64,000 nucleotides of DNA, taken from contig JABWDB010000036.1 of NCBI GenBank assembly GCA_019614645.1, positions 3,220,001 to 3,284,000 on the forward strand, given 5' to 3'. Below the pieces are notes generated by a model. The model was not told the DNA's origin, did no database searches, and saw only the letters and a program-made list of their open reading frames with translations. Source of the stretch: Stratiolaelaps scimitus (Eukaryota > Arthropoda > Arachnida > Mesostigmata > Laelapidae). The translations under genes were made by a program, and so were the position numbers. Shown in pieces: positions 14,623 through 27,250 of the stretch. Position 1 is the first letter of the stretch. Every line of letters starts with the position of its first letter.

Positions 14623-15561
14623 TTAACCTGTTGCCTATTATTATTACTATTATTATCTGGTCGTCATCGATTTATGGCAAGGCCACGAACGCCGATATGG
14701 TGGGACAAGCCAACGTACACAGAAATCATCTACGAAGCCTATGTACACGATTCAATGCGGCGGTGGAAGACCACTCGTGCACTTTGCACGAGGGTGACCA
14801 ACGCGGATTTTACCATTTTACCAAAGGGGTTGCCTGGCTACGCTTTGCCTGACTACGCGATCGATCGACGGATCGAAGTGTTTCTTGTATATCGTTTGCT
14901 AGGAAGCGGTTCACGCGTTTCTTTTTGATTAGTTCACAATGTTATTATTAAATGTTTTCAACAGCACACGCTCGCTTCGCGCAATGCCTACACCACGCCA
15001 GACTATGGCAGAGCCGATATCGTGTTGGTGTGTGTGTGTGTGCTTTTTTTAAATTTTATCATCGAAGCAACGATGCTGTGACGCCGGGGGCGTCACAGCC
15101 GATTTGATTACGCAGAGAAAAACTTTGCCGGGCTTTGTTTGGCATAGCGCAGTAACTTCAGTGATAATAATAATAATAATAATAATCATTATGTACACCG
15201 ACTACAATACGCCGTAGCGTGCACAGTGCATGAAATAGATGACAGGACGCGACAGAAAGGCAGAGCGTCGAAATGAAAAATCGATACAACCGCCAACGTA
15301 TTAAGATTTGTCGGTATTGGGACAAGCTTCTTCAACCACGCCCGGTCATCGACGAACGAACACCGGGCCAACTGAGTGCGGATAGATTTGGCAGGGGCGT
15401 CCACGGAGCGACACTCAACTATACGAGAGGAAGCGGTCCTTAGCTTTTTACTGTTACCGTGTTGGATGTCGACTTGTTTACATTTATTGTGGACGAGGGG
15501 CTGGGGAGCCTGCAGTAACGAAATATCATCAATGATGAGCCTGTACTCGAAATTAAACTCG

Positions 15562-15601
15562 ATATTGCATATATAATATCTATATATTATATATGCAATA
15601 T
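15562..15601. repeat. Perfect AT-rich palindrome
   Basis: Two perfectly complementary 17-bp arms (15562-15578 and 15585-15601) flank a 6-nt loop. Each arm includes a TTGC/GCAA, so this is more than a TA run. Confidence 0.85.
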
Positions 15602-15885
15602 ATATATATATCTATCTGCTGATATGCTTAGCGATTATTAATATTATCTACAAATGAAATCGCTCAGATATCCGCACAGGTATCAGTGATTTCGCATCGA
15701 TGGTCACAGTGGCATAGCAATGGAAGCTTACGCGTTCCGAACAGTTACAGGCCACCTTACCGACTCGTACGGCCAGCTCAAACATGTGGGCAATTCCACT
15801 CAAGGGCGTATACAGCAGTTCGTCATTGATACACTGTGCTCCTCAAGCGATATCCACCTGTATATTTTGCTTGTATAAACACAAT

Positions 15886-15916
<31 letters not shown>

Positions 15917-16329
15917 GCTACATCCTCTTCTCACGTTTGAAAATTGTCAATTTCGCTCCTGATGACAATACTGTTACAATGCTTCCTGTGCCCACTGTCC
16001 TTCGCGACGAACAGCTAACGTTGGCGACATTCAGCCAGCATCATTTACACGGCTGTAATTCCATTTGACGTTTCAGATGCACGGAATGAACGCAGTTCCC
16101 CAATAGACTAATTGCTAGCCTAAGTGCGTAGACAACGCGCGCATGCGGCGGCGACGGCAATGAAGGGGCTGGCCCTCTCGCATGGGTCCAATCTCCCGTC
16201 TATCCATACAGGATGTACGCATGCTCGCAGCAAGCACGAAACCACGTACACGCGTGCGCGTTCCTTTCCATAATACTGTTATTATTATTATCATCAGACG
16301 GATAAATGGTTAATGGCCCAATACGTGGT

Positions 16330-17000
16330 AGAACGTCCGCAGTAAACATGGTGGTTTTCCCTCGATATTTTCAACAACTTTCCGTTTGGCGAATGCGGCT
16401 TGCTTTTCGTCGACGCGTCAAATCGCACGAATGAACGGACGTACAACCCGACGCGTTAATGAGCGCCCAAAGCAGCGGCGCGCGTACAGTTGCTGCTCAA
16501 TAGGCGTGCGTGTAGCGTTTAACTGTACGACAGATTGCACGGGTTGGTCAGTGCATGCGCGCGCGAGCACGTGGGCATGTGGGCGCCGCTCCGCGCCATC
16601 CAGGCCATCTTGCCGCCTAGAGCTGACCCGTTTGTTGGTTTGCACTGAGCAATCGTGCACACCGGACATCCGACGGTGACTGCTCGTCTGATCGCGGCGC
16701 CATATAATAACACATCTCATAACGCGTTGACGCTACGGACACGAGAGGCGCCTCGAAAGACTGTTTCCGACGAAGAAGCCATGAGACGGATGCTTGCTTG
16801 CTCGCGAATTGATCGCGCCGTTATGATCGTACGCACTGATAAGTGCTGATCGATTGTGGACAACTCCTTGCTCAGCGCCGGGTGCTTGATGAGGAGCAGC
16901 CGATTGGGCGCTCACTAGCTGGCAAGATACGTGTCTCGAACGTGTTTTTGAGAACGGTACGTGTGTGTGTGTAAATGCCATTAAGTTGCTGTTCGCGTAG
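16330..17000. other. CpG-rich patch
   Basis: CpG is dense from about 16380 to 16760. Several overlapping frames of 60-100 codons exist on both strands with no domain match, as expected where stop codons are scarce. It could be a promoter or CpG-rich first exon, but no signal decides this. Confidence 0.4.
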
Positions 17001-19480
17001 TTGCATCGCTCATTAACGATTATATTAGATATTGGAAAGCATATGGCCTAAATGAAACGAAATTGCCTAAAAGAATAATACTTTGTATGAGTTGTTTCTT
17101 GAAAGGAAGAAATATTCACACAAACAGACTGCGCACACACGCACACACACAGTGCTGTACAAGCGGTCTCATAGCGCAGAGGAGCGTAATTACAAATACA
17201 GCATGTCGTACACAATACTGATTTAATCAGTCATCATAATTGTTTATTCAGGGTGTGCCGCCCGGAGTTGCGGAAGCCCTTCACGGAAGCCCTGCAAAAT
17301 GGTAAGCAAATGGTAGCAACATCGATTTCCGACCAGGGGAATTGGACAAGTGCTTTGTCGTGGATGCAAGGTCCAGTGTACCGTAACAAAATACGTGAAA
17401 AAAACCGCGAATCCCGGTAGCGACACAGGCCCGCGAGCGTTTACATTCAACTTCTTGTTTTAGGAGAGACTTCCCCGAGTCTCTAGGGGTAAGCTATGCT
17501 TCAGAATGCCTTGTTCGTTTTCACATTGAACAAGGCGAATACTAATTTTCCCGTGTGTAATTGATTGGAAATCACCATCTTCGGCGATAGAACCCGTTCG
17601 GCGGTGTCGATTAATGTCAGAATCACCCACACGAGGCATATTGTCACGACCGCGTTCTCACCGCAGCTTCGAGAGTAAGGAATTGAGCATCGAAGCAATT
17701 AATAATTGAATTAATTAGTAACTGAACAATGCAGTAACCCTCGAGTATGACAGGAGCCGACACAGAACGACTTCTACACAAGTACAATCACGACATATGA
17801 CTGGGTGAACCCGCGCACGGTTACAGAAACTGCCGAGGAATCTCAGCGGCAGCAGTGGCAGAGGCCTCAAATTCACAGCGGATTTGCGCGATTTTCTATT
17901 TGGGGCCGTCAGGGTTCTGGGTTCGTCGCACTCAAACCAAACCCGAATACCACATCACTCGTTTCGTTCGGCGGCTCAGAGCGGAGATTTCAGCGGATTT
18001 CCCTTCGGAATGACTTCAGTTTTCGTCTCCCCCGGGCACAGCATGTTGATGAGCGCAACGGCATCCTATGAAACAGTGTTTCTGCACATAGCACAAACGC
18101 GACGCGATAGGTTCCTCCTTCACCAGAAGCAACAGCAGCAGCAGCAGCAGCAGCAGAAGAACATTTCGTGAACTTCTCGCTGAGATGGCGGAGATGAGGA
18201 CATAGATGATGTCGACGTGGATGATACCCGTCTCGTATGAAGATGTTAATGTATTCGAATTATATTCGCCGATTCAACTGGCGACCCCAGTTGAATTATT
18301 GCCAACGAAGCGCGTCCATGCTCGAGACACCGAGCCAATCGTCAGGCAGGTTATCGGCTCAGAACCAATGAACGAGAGAGAGAGGCCTGTCCAATCAAGC
18401 AGGCAACCGACCAACCAACCAACGAATTCACGGCTACTAATAAATGTAATAAGCTAGTAAGCGGTAGGCCGCATGAGGGTGGCGCGCCAACAGTGATCGG
18501 CTGTACGCAATAACAGTATCGCAGAGAGACTTGTATTTCACTTTATTTGCAATTATACGATCGTGAACCTTGGCCGTGTGCCCGCACTTCGTCGTGCGAT
18601 TATCTGTCTAATGTTGATAGCTGTTTACATCGCTGGCACCCTATGGCGATATTCGTACCATCTCCGTAAGCTTGTCATATATCATACGATGTATATGCAT
18701 GCATGCACACCTCAAAGGTCAGTTCACTGTTTTGAAGTACGCTCCTCTATTCTAATAGAAAATTGGATCTTCACTATATGCCTCTTCGATCGGACATGTT
18801 CTGCAATAAGTATCAACGGAAGCCCAAACATTCACGTTAAATCGATATGATTCGACACAATGGTGAAACAGTATCAATATCGATACTGAGAGCGGCATCA
18901 CCAAAAAAACCTAATCGCCGTGACCAACAACGGTTTCGGCGACCCCATGTTACTCAAGCAGTGGGCGCACGCAAAGCGTTTCAGCTCGTTATTATTTATT
19001 ATTTATTTTTTGCGGCATTTATCACCAGCAATCAATATGACTCAAAGCGCAATCCAACAACCGATATCAGACGCCGCTGCCAGATCAGCGGATCATGTCA
19101 ACGTTAATTACGTCTACTATCGTGGACCAATCACTCGCCGGTCGCGTTCGCCCGCGAAGGCAAATCAGCGTTGTGTGAGCGTCATGCAAGCCAACTATTG
19201 TATAATAGCTACAGCACCCCTTTCGATTAGGACGAGCACGTCCGATACGCCTCGCCCGCGTACCTAATCGTTTTTACGTTAACCTCAACTCAAATCTTTC
19301 AGCAGTTACGGGTCTCACAAGCAAAAAAATTCTCTCATTCAAACAACAGAGTAATTAGAAATTCAGCAACTCATCCCTCGTTCTAGCGACCGCGCTCGTA
19401 ACCCACTACGAGATGGGGCCTTAAATCGTTTCAACGAAAATGAACTTGTGACACACGTCCTGTCTACGGTGTCCGGCATC
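17000..19480. other. Non-coding sequence
   Basis: No supported gene. It contains a CAG run at 18129-18153 and a short CCAA-type run near 18410-18425. Open frames are short and unrecognised. Confidence 0.5.
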
Positions 19481-21010
19481 AACGGGTGGCATTAGCAATT
19501 GTGGCTGTCTCACATTTTCGTTCATCTGAGGGAAGACTCAGAAAAGTAGCAGCACCAACAACAACAACAACAACAACAACCTGGAAGATGGTGGAGTCGC
19601 CACCGCCAGTGACGAAATGAGCGAGCACGCTACGGTGATCGCCGGAATGATGACAACTCTCCTGCAAACTGTCGAAACGAGCTGACAAAGTCGACGAGAA
19701 CAGCCCAAAGCGGTTGGTGGGCGCGAGCCGAGGAGCGACGACCACCACAGGGCGACGTGCGCGCCGCGCGAATGAGTTGCGCGAATGTTCGTCTGCTCGA
19801 GGTGCCGGATTCGTCTGTCCGTCCGTTCGGTCGGCCGGGTGGTCGACGGCTCTCAGCCGCCTCCCGTTGGCTGAGATTCGCCTCGTCCGAGGTAGCCCGA
19901 CGTAAGCTGGCCGTCAGTGGCCGCGGCCGAAATCGCTGTTGTGTGAGTGAATGCTGGAGCACTCTAATGCGAAATGCAATGCGGCAGGATTGCCGAGAAC
20001 GGGACGAACCCATCGGATCGCGTCCCGCGGTATAATACAATCGAGCTGTCGAGCTGAACGCAAGGCAAACAGCAAAGCATCACATCGTTTCTACTTATTT
20101 TTCTTAAGCAGCCACGGCAGCCGCCGCAGACAAGTACCACCCCTGCCAACACCAGCGATTTCCCTGGCCATCCAGCGTTCGCAGCAACCGCCGGAATCCC
20201 CGGTCATCACCAGCAGCAACCGCAGCAGCTACACGAGGACCGACTGAGTAAGCGCCGAAGCAGCTTCTTTTCGTCGTCCTTTTGCTGGCCGCCGCCGCCG
20301 CCGCCGCCGCCGCCCCCCTTTTGCTTCTAGCGGTGGGTGCTTCGATGGCATCGTCTCGTTCTGACATTACCGAGCTGTCGTGAAGCGAACCGGGCCGGGG
20401 CCGCGCCGGACTCGGCACTTGAGCCGGTGGCTTCAGCTGGTAACGCTGAAGCTGCTGGGTCGTTGAACCAAGCGATGGCGGCGGCGGCGCTAGTGGTGGT
20501 GGTGGTGGCGGTGGTGGTGGTGGTCATAGCACACAACAAACACCGCTGCTCCAGCCGCGGTTGTTAAGCCAGCTGCTGGCGTCGCCGGTAAAAACACGCG
20601 AGGCACAGCCGTAGCCGCCGCAGCAGCAGCAGTCGCATCGTCGAAGAACCCCGAAAACGACGAATACCAGATGAAAAAATGAAGTAGAATAGAGGAGGGG
20701 TGTAACAGTAGCAGCAGCAGCAGCAAATGTGCGATATTTCTAACAGGCAGAACAGCGGCCACCACCACCACCGCCTCAAAAAATTCGCTTTGCCACCAAA
20801 CTCGTTAGACCCACCTTCCAGAGACGTTTCTCTCGTTCGGCGTTTTCGCATCGTCATTTGCAATTCGCCGATCACCCCTCCAAAGCGGAACGTTAGGACA
20901 GAGGTAGTGAGCAGACGCTGCCGTAGATGGACAACGGCGGCGAACGAGGGGTTGTAACGACTGTGACATTATTCGCGCGGGCAGATCGAGAAAGTGGGGA
21001 AAAAAATTGC
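19480..21010. other. GC-rich triplet patch (GCC, GGT, CAG)
   Basis: Strongly triplet-rich: CAA at 19556-19580, GCC at 20288-20317, GGT at 20490-20522 and CAG at 20707-20725. Frames are open in most phases on both strands, so none is evidence of coding. This is the most GC-rich block of the first 25 kb and a plausible promoter or untranslated exon region. Confidence 0.45.
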
Positions 21011-23540
21011 GACGGGTAAAAATATATTTTCTAACCAGCGAAGCATTGGAAGAAAGAGAGATGGAGAGAGAGAGAGTTGACGAAGACTTAGAGTGAAGCC
21101 TGGGACATGCTGGTGAATACTGAACGGGCTAGCTTAGCGCCGAAAAAGGAAAGTAGACATTTTTGTGTCTAATAAGCACATGATATTATTATTATTATTA
21201 TTATTATTATTATCACTATTATGATTATTAGTGAAATAATAGGATTCGTATACTTTTTCGATGTGACGCGAGGAATACGTGTCTATGTATACTCTTATAG
21301 GCGTTCTTCTATATTGGGCTAACGCGTGAGTGCGGTGGGAAAAATCGGGGAAAATTCAAAACGGAGATGATTTATAAGAATAATGTCGGCAGTTTTATCA
21401 GCTAAATATCACTTCAACTCTGCTCAATGAGAGTTGTACCATCTCTCGACGAGCTTCACCATTATCACTCCTTCATAGAAGTCTTACTCCGAGATCTATG
21501 GGATCACCCGAAGTGCCCTTGAGGTGAATGTTTATGGGATTGAAGGTTTGCTTCTTCAAACTGTTCTGTGGCGCCCCGAACAAGTAATTAGCCTGAAAAG
21601 CGCTACAGATTAAGGCATTCTACCCAAACCGCAATAATTCTTTACCCGGTTATCAAAGGTAGTCGGTCCAGTGTTGTCCTGGTTGAACAAATATCGCCCT
21701 TTTGCTACCGGCCAGTGCAGGCCCGCTTCAGGCCGATTGTCCGCAAAAATTTGCTGGCCAATTGTGACACGGCAGTACTTGGTCGTCAAATGCCGTCCGG
21801 AGCTAATTCAAACCTGAATTCAATCGACATCCGTGGTGACGGGCCGAAGCGAGGAGCACATCAGATATGAAAATATCCGCATCGGAACTTCACAAACGTT
21901 TCGCTTCCGGCACTCTCTCCGTACTCCTCTCATAGATTCATATGAGCTTGTGACCCGATTTTTTTTTAGCCGTTTTTACAAGTAAACAAGCGAAATACGA
22001 CAAGGAACAACACATGCTTTTTTTGGCCATGTTGAAAATACCACTGAGCCTCGTCACGGACCCAGTCGCCTTATTGAATACCAGGTGTTACCTAATTGTT
22101 AAAACACTCTAAAGCGTTCGTTGCCTATTCTCCGTGATCTTCTTCAGGGGACCGCGGCAATCGCGCGGATCGCCACGTTTAACTTAATAGACATATTGAA
22201 ACACTTGACAAGATTGTCGGGCGCTTATACATGCACACCTCTATGATAACAAAAACCGATTTGTATCGATCTGGACACACACACACACACCCATCAAAGG
22301 CCAGCCAAGAACACGCCCTAATTCATATTGGCACCACCATTGGATACATGAAACTGGCATAGTTGCAAAGCAATGTTAACGCCATTAGAATATTGTCTTC
22401 TGTGAGTGTTAGTACGCGGTGTGTGTGTGTGTATGTAATTCTAGACGTGTATTCATGCAAATACGATGGTATACACACAGAGCAGCACACGCATCTCAAA
22501 CCGAAAGCCTTGAAAATAAGTTCCGGGGCGTAGCCTTTCCTTGTTACTTCATCGAGCATTGTGTAAGATTACGGCTCCTAATGCTGCTGCTGCTGCCGCT
22601 GAGAATTTACACAAAGCGTTCTGAACGCGCTACGAAACGTCTCCGTGGAGCGGCGCAACAGCTAAATGTTTCTGTGCATTTGTTATGCGCGTGAGTGTTC
22701 ACGCAGATTGACCGAACAGCGAACGGGGTGGCTGTACGAGCCGATTTTCATTCCCGACAGCCAGGTAATCATAATATCCTCATGAGCGCCGTCGACATTC
22801 GTCGGGTGCCGACAGAAACGGTGTTGTTTGTGTGCAAACAATCCGTTATCAGGGTGCGAATATCGTGACAACCATGAATGGCGAAACAGCAAATTTCGCC
22901 TCAACGACGAATGACAAGAGCGAGCTGACACAAGGGGTCATGCATATATCGATGGACCGCCATGACATAGGTGTCAATACACTTGGGTATAATTATGGTG
23001 ATTGGAGAAAATAATAAGACAGACGTGTCTAATTAGTCGGTGAAATGTGAAATACTACAGCTGCGCTAGTCGCGTTGAGTAGGCTAGGAAAGGACGGCTG
23101 TAGGCTAAGCGGACAGCTATTTAAATTCAGAATGATCCGTGAAATCTGTATAGATGTATGAATACACATGTGCATAGGACACGATGGCAGATTAACAATA
23201 ATAATAATAATAATTGCTATAGTACTGGTTCTCTAGAATCAGCAAACTTCGACGAAGTTGCCTAGAAGGGAAGATGGTGTGGAGGTCCCCATAGGATCTA
23301 TATATAGATTGCAACAGATTGCAACAATTCTCAAACGTGTAACTTATGAAGAAATTCACTTGGCCGGTTGTCGGAAGGATTTTGGCGCTTGACAAACAAG
23401 CCAAGCTGTTACTTAATCGCTTAACCGTTCGTGTGCACTTTCGCTACAAATACTTGAAGCTAAAAAAACTCTCAGCGCAGTTATGGGACGGGCATCAAGA
23501 TCAAGACATCACGCATGGATAGGATGACCCGAATGAACGC

Positions 23541-23573
<33 letters not shown>

Positions 23574-25345
23574 TTTTATAGCACAGATATATTCGTTGCA
23601 GAGGCTTGCATTACGATCAAGAAATGATAGTAATTTTATATAACAGATGAGATTAGATGAGATATGATATACATATCTGATGCCAGCTGTATTCTACAAA
23701 TAAATACTTTATTTTCGCCAGCCTTAACACCAAGAACAACAGTCGCCCTATAAGATAGTTAAAAGGTAGAAAAAAATCTCTCCTTTTTTACCTTAGCGCG
23801 ATACCCTCCTCTATATAATATTTGCATGGCGAGGGAGTGTTACACATTCGCCTTTCGACGGTATCACAAACGACGTCAGCCACCGCCTTGACGTCCCATT
23901 AAGATATACATAAATTAGTGTGATCTTTCATAACTCGCGTCACCCATCATCACAATTGAAACCGTTGAAGAGTAGACGAGTATATGCGCTTATAGATTAA
24001 ATGTGCTAGATTTCATTGTTCATGTACACCCGTATATATATATATATATCGAAGCGTATTGCAGGTTTTAGCACAGACAGAAGGGTAGGTTACCATAAGC
24101 AGATGAATGATTGTACGTTTTCACATGTTCCTATAACTATCGGACTTAAAAGTGTCAGGGAGACACACTGCGGAGCTTATTTAATTGCATTGCCTATCAG
24201 AAAACATGGGTCACACCTTCACCATTTCGCTGTAGCTTCGAGATTTGGGTAACTTCGGCAAAATGGTCTGAACCGAACAGAATGTAGCTCCTTTTTGTTT
24301 GCATGTTCCTCAATTGCATGATACATATTCCGAAACACAGCAAAACAACCAAAGCGTATGCACGCACACATCTACTTGTTGCTGTTCGGGATTATGCGAA
24401 TATTCTGCTACACGAATATGTTGCCGGAAAATAAAGGATTTTACTAAGACTTGCTCCTGCTACGTCGACCCTCTTGATGAAGGCCTGTTCTGTCCCTAAC
24501 AAAATACGCGCTATGCATGAATAGGCACCGCTTCGAATGCTCCAGCCCACAAGGAGGCGGCCTCTGAAATGATGACTTCGTTTTTTTCTATTCAAATAAA
24601 TCACTCCATGGAACGGTTGACGTTCTTGCAAACGGGAATAATTGCCGTGATTTATTCGATCAGTGGTATCATATCGTAACCTTAACACTGACACAAGCGG
24701 CTAAGTCGCGCACGTGTTATGCTTACTGGGTGCAGATCGACAGATATCAATTTACCCATTGTATCGATTGAACGAATCGTCGAAAATGATGCAATCATGA
24801 ATCTGGTTAGTTCGACTCTCCCAGGCGACGATTTGCGACCGTTCACGCTATCAGCTTGTTTTTTCTCCAACAGCTTTCGCCAGTATGACTACGAGCAAAT
24901 GCTGGCAGGAGGTGTGCGCGCGTTAAACGGCACAGCTGCCTCCGTCCCCATGGCGGACAACGAAATGCAACATTGTTTTTTTTTGTGCTGATACCGCTAT
25001 TATCATTGTTTTGTTCTGTTTGGCTCCAGCTATGATAGCGAATGTCACGGCTATTACTATGATCATTATGATGATGATTATAATTACTGTTGAAACCTCA
25101 GAGCGCGATTGCTAATCGCATGAGACGCTAGTCATATTCATATTTCGACAGCTCTAACGATTAGTTTACTGGCAAGATAGTTGGGACGTTTCTCGCCGAT
25201 GAGAAGATCATTTAGTGTTACAATGCGATGGGTGGCTGTGTGTGATTGTGAGTTATGCGATATTTCAATCTGTTCTTTGTTGCTGGCTCATCGCGAGTCT
25301 GATCGCCACTGCGAGCTGTGCACACGGGTGTTTTGAATCACTCAC
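21010..25345. other. Non-coding sequence downstream of filamin-like exon 2
   Basis: No exon recognised. It holds (TTA)n at 21183-21214, (CA)n at 22273-22291, (TA)n at 23540-23567 and short AAT runs near 23195-23214. It directly follows the 5' splice site that ends filamin-like exon 2, so at least its start is intron. I looked by eye for the next calponin-homology exon on the minus strand and found none. Confidence 0.5.
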
Positions 25346-25547
25346 CGATATTCACAAGCTTGACGTTGTCGGCTGCGATGGCGTTCAACGCAAGCTGGAC
25401 GTTCTCGAGACACTGGTGCTGATTCACTGGATTTCGTATGCGACGCAGCCGCCTTGAGGGTCCAGAACTTCCCGCTTTATTTTGAAGAACCTCCACCAGC
25501 GAGATCAGCCTTAGGCCATCGCACAGGTCTGTGCGAAGGTCGTGAAC
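25346..25547 (-). CDS. Filamin-like exon 2 (CH domain core)
   Basis: It enters in phase 0 after a pyrimidine-rich TTCATTTTGTCAG acceptor and leaves in phase 1 at G|GTGAGT. It encodes the CH-domain segment with the D-L-x-D-G-L-R-L signature and the L-E-N-V helix. The following helix (the usual D-I-V-x-G-N-x-K-L-I-L-G-L-x-W segment) must lie in a later exon. Confidence 0.87.
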
Positions 25548-25893
25548 CTGACAAAATGAAATGAACATGAGAACAAAAAAGCAGCGAATTTTGGTAAGCA
25601 CAACGATGAACATAGTGCCTAAATATGAACTTGTTTAGTCTAATTAATAACAATAATGATGCTAGTGGCGTCCAGTACTAAATTCCCCTTTTAAACCTAT
25701 TGTTACCATAAAAGCACAATTAGGGTGTGGAAAGCAAGTGTCGTTCTCTTAAAAGATTATTAGCTCTCACCTGCTCTCCAGTGGGTCTTAGCTGTTCATT
25801 GACCCAGTTGGTGAAGGTCTTCTGCTGGATGTCCACCCACTTCGCTGGCGGTGGTGGGTCTGCCCGGCCATCGCTAGCAGAGAGGGTTTCCAT
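25346..25893 (-). CDS. Filamin-type actin-binding protein, first two coding exons (partial)
   Basis: Two exons encode the start of a calponin-homology (CH) actin-binding domain. Exon 1 (25893-25771, 41 codons) starts at an ATG in a strong context (ACC before, G after) and encodes a short Pro-rich leader, then KWVDIQQKTFTNWVNEQL. It ends in phase 0 at a GTGAGA donor. Exon 2 (25547-25346, 202 nt) follows a TTGTCAG acceptor and encodes DLRTDLCDGLRLISLVEVL, a short basic insert, NPVNQHQCLENVQLAL and NVKLVNIG, ending in phase 1 at GTGAGT. The order and motifs fit the first CH domain of filamins. The NPVNQH and LVNIG wording looks closer to invertebrate filamin-like (jitterbug-type) proteins than to cheerio, but that is from memory. 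Filamins cross-link F-actin and link it to membrane proteins. The last part of CH1, CH2 and the Ig repeats are not seen, so the gene probably continues past the left edge of the window. Confidence 0.88.
25771..25893 (-). CDS. Filamin-like exon 1 (start codon exon)
   Basis: It encodes the start methionine, a Ser/Asp/Pro-rich leader of about 17 residues and the first CH helix with its conserved Trp and Phe-Thr-x-Trp-Val-Asn core. The donor GTGAGAG follows codon 41 in phase 0. The intron to exon 2 is 223 nt. Confidence 0.87.
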
Positions 25894-27250
25894 GGTAAAC
25901 ACGACTCACTTACTCCACAGTGTGAAGAAGATCCGCACAACCTGGTCCAACCTTCACTTGCACTACGAAAGCACTAAGCACTTCACTGTTGCACGGCGAA
26001 ACACACCATCTGCATTCGATCACACCACTCAGAGTGAGCCAGTTCAGTAGCTCACCGCTATCCGAATATCGGAGGGCAGTTCCACAACGTCATGGAAGCA
26101 CTAGCACACTTGTCGATGGCGATTTCCTCTAAGGATGATGCTCGTTCCGATTGAAGCCCAGAGTCGGCAAGGTTGAAGCGTTCTAAACGCGGACAGGTCG
26201 CGATGGCCCCGCGCAACTAACCTACTCACTGACTACAACACACAGCACGGCACTGCACCGGGGCATCACGGCTAGGCTAGTCCTCCATCTCCACCTCGAT
26301 GAGCCCGGCCCGCTCCCTGGGGCGTGCACTCAATCAGCGGTCCTCACGGTCGGATGGTACCATTCTCCACAATGAACAGATTTCATCACTACACATTGCC
26401 GTCGATCAGCTGCTCGCGTCGGGGCTATCGTACTGCTGCAAAAATGAAACGGCAACAAATCAAGCAGTATATTCTAGATTATTTGACTTTCGACCACTAC
26501 GATGGCTCCTTCGTCAGACTTGGATTGTGCGAGTAACTGGTGTTGGCACAGATAGCTATATTTTGTTTACGGGTAGGTGCCCGAGTAACAAACGTTCGAA
26601 CGCTTCCTGGCCTTGACCATAAGGCAAATACAGCCAATAAAGGCGGGTGTGTCTATTTCGATCTGCGGCTGTCACTTCTGCCTGTTTGGCTCGCGCAAGC
26701 TACACGTTCATGGGGATTGACATTTGTATTAGTCCACGCTCACCTGTACCGGCCTGCAACGATAGATTGACGTGCCGGCCGACACTGTATCAAAGCTCTT
26801 ACCCCTGCAAAGCGCCTAGCGCCCTACCACAAGTTATTGTCCTGTAACCACTTAGAGCTGAGGTTTCTTTATTTTTGATACACGTCAATTTGAGAAGTCC
26901 TTTGAATCAATCAAATCGTTTATTTTAACAGCTCATATTCCTATATCTAACATAATCACTCTTCCGTCGTGCTTCACATTGACAACAAACAGGTCATTCC
27001 ATTCATCCATCCATGGAGAGTCAGCTGAGAGTCTACCGACAGAGAAAAAAATAACATTCGGTGATGTAACGCGGTGCAGAATAACGGAACACGGGTACAG
27101 CAGTGTACACATCAACAAATAGATAGACTACGCACGTTGAAGTGCATACATGTTTATATATATATATACAGATATGTTTGTGTGGGGTGTCCATATCGAC
27201 ACACGATGTGCTAATATATATAGTATGCTATAATATATATATATATATAT
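25894..27250. other. 5' flank of the filamin-like gene
   Basis: Sequence immediately upstream of the minus-strand start codon. It probably includes the 5' untranslated region and perhaps the promoter, but I see no clear TATA or initiator element. A donor-like GGAGTAAGTGAG occurs on the minus strand about 15 nt before the ATG. Open frames on the plus strand (25727-26050, 26299-26616) have no recognisable content. Confidence 0.4.

Larger units (their letters stand above)
10480..16330. other. AT-rich non-coding sequence with many microsatellites
   Basis: No recognisable exon. It contains (CT)n at 10840-10876, (TA)n near 11432-11450 and 13388-13418, (GA)n at 13664-13681, an AAT/ATT inverted microsatellite at 14583-14622, an AT-rich palindrome at 15562-15601 and (TTA)n at 15887-15915. 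Confidence 0.55.

Noticed and set aside
14900..15600. Coding exon candidates on both strands
   Set aside because: Short frames without motif, codon or splice support.
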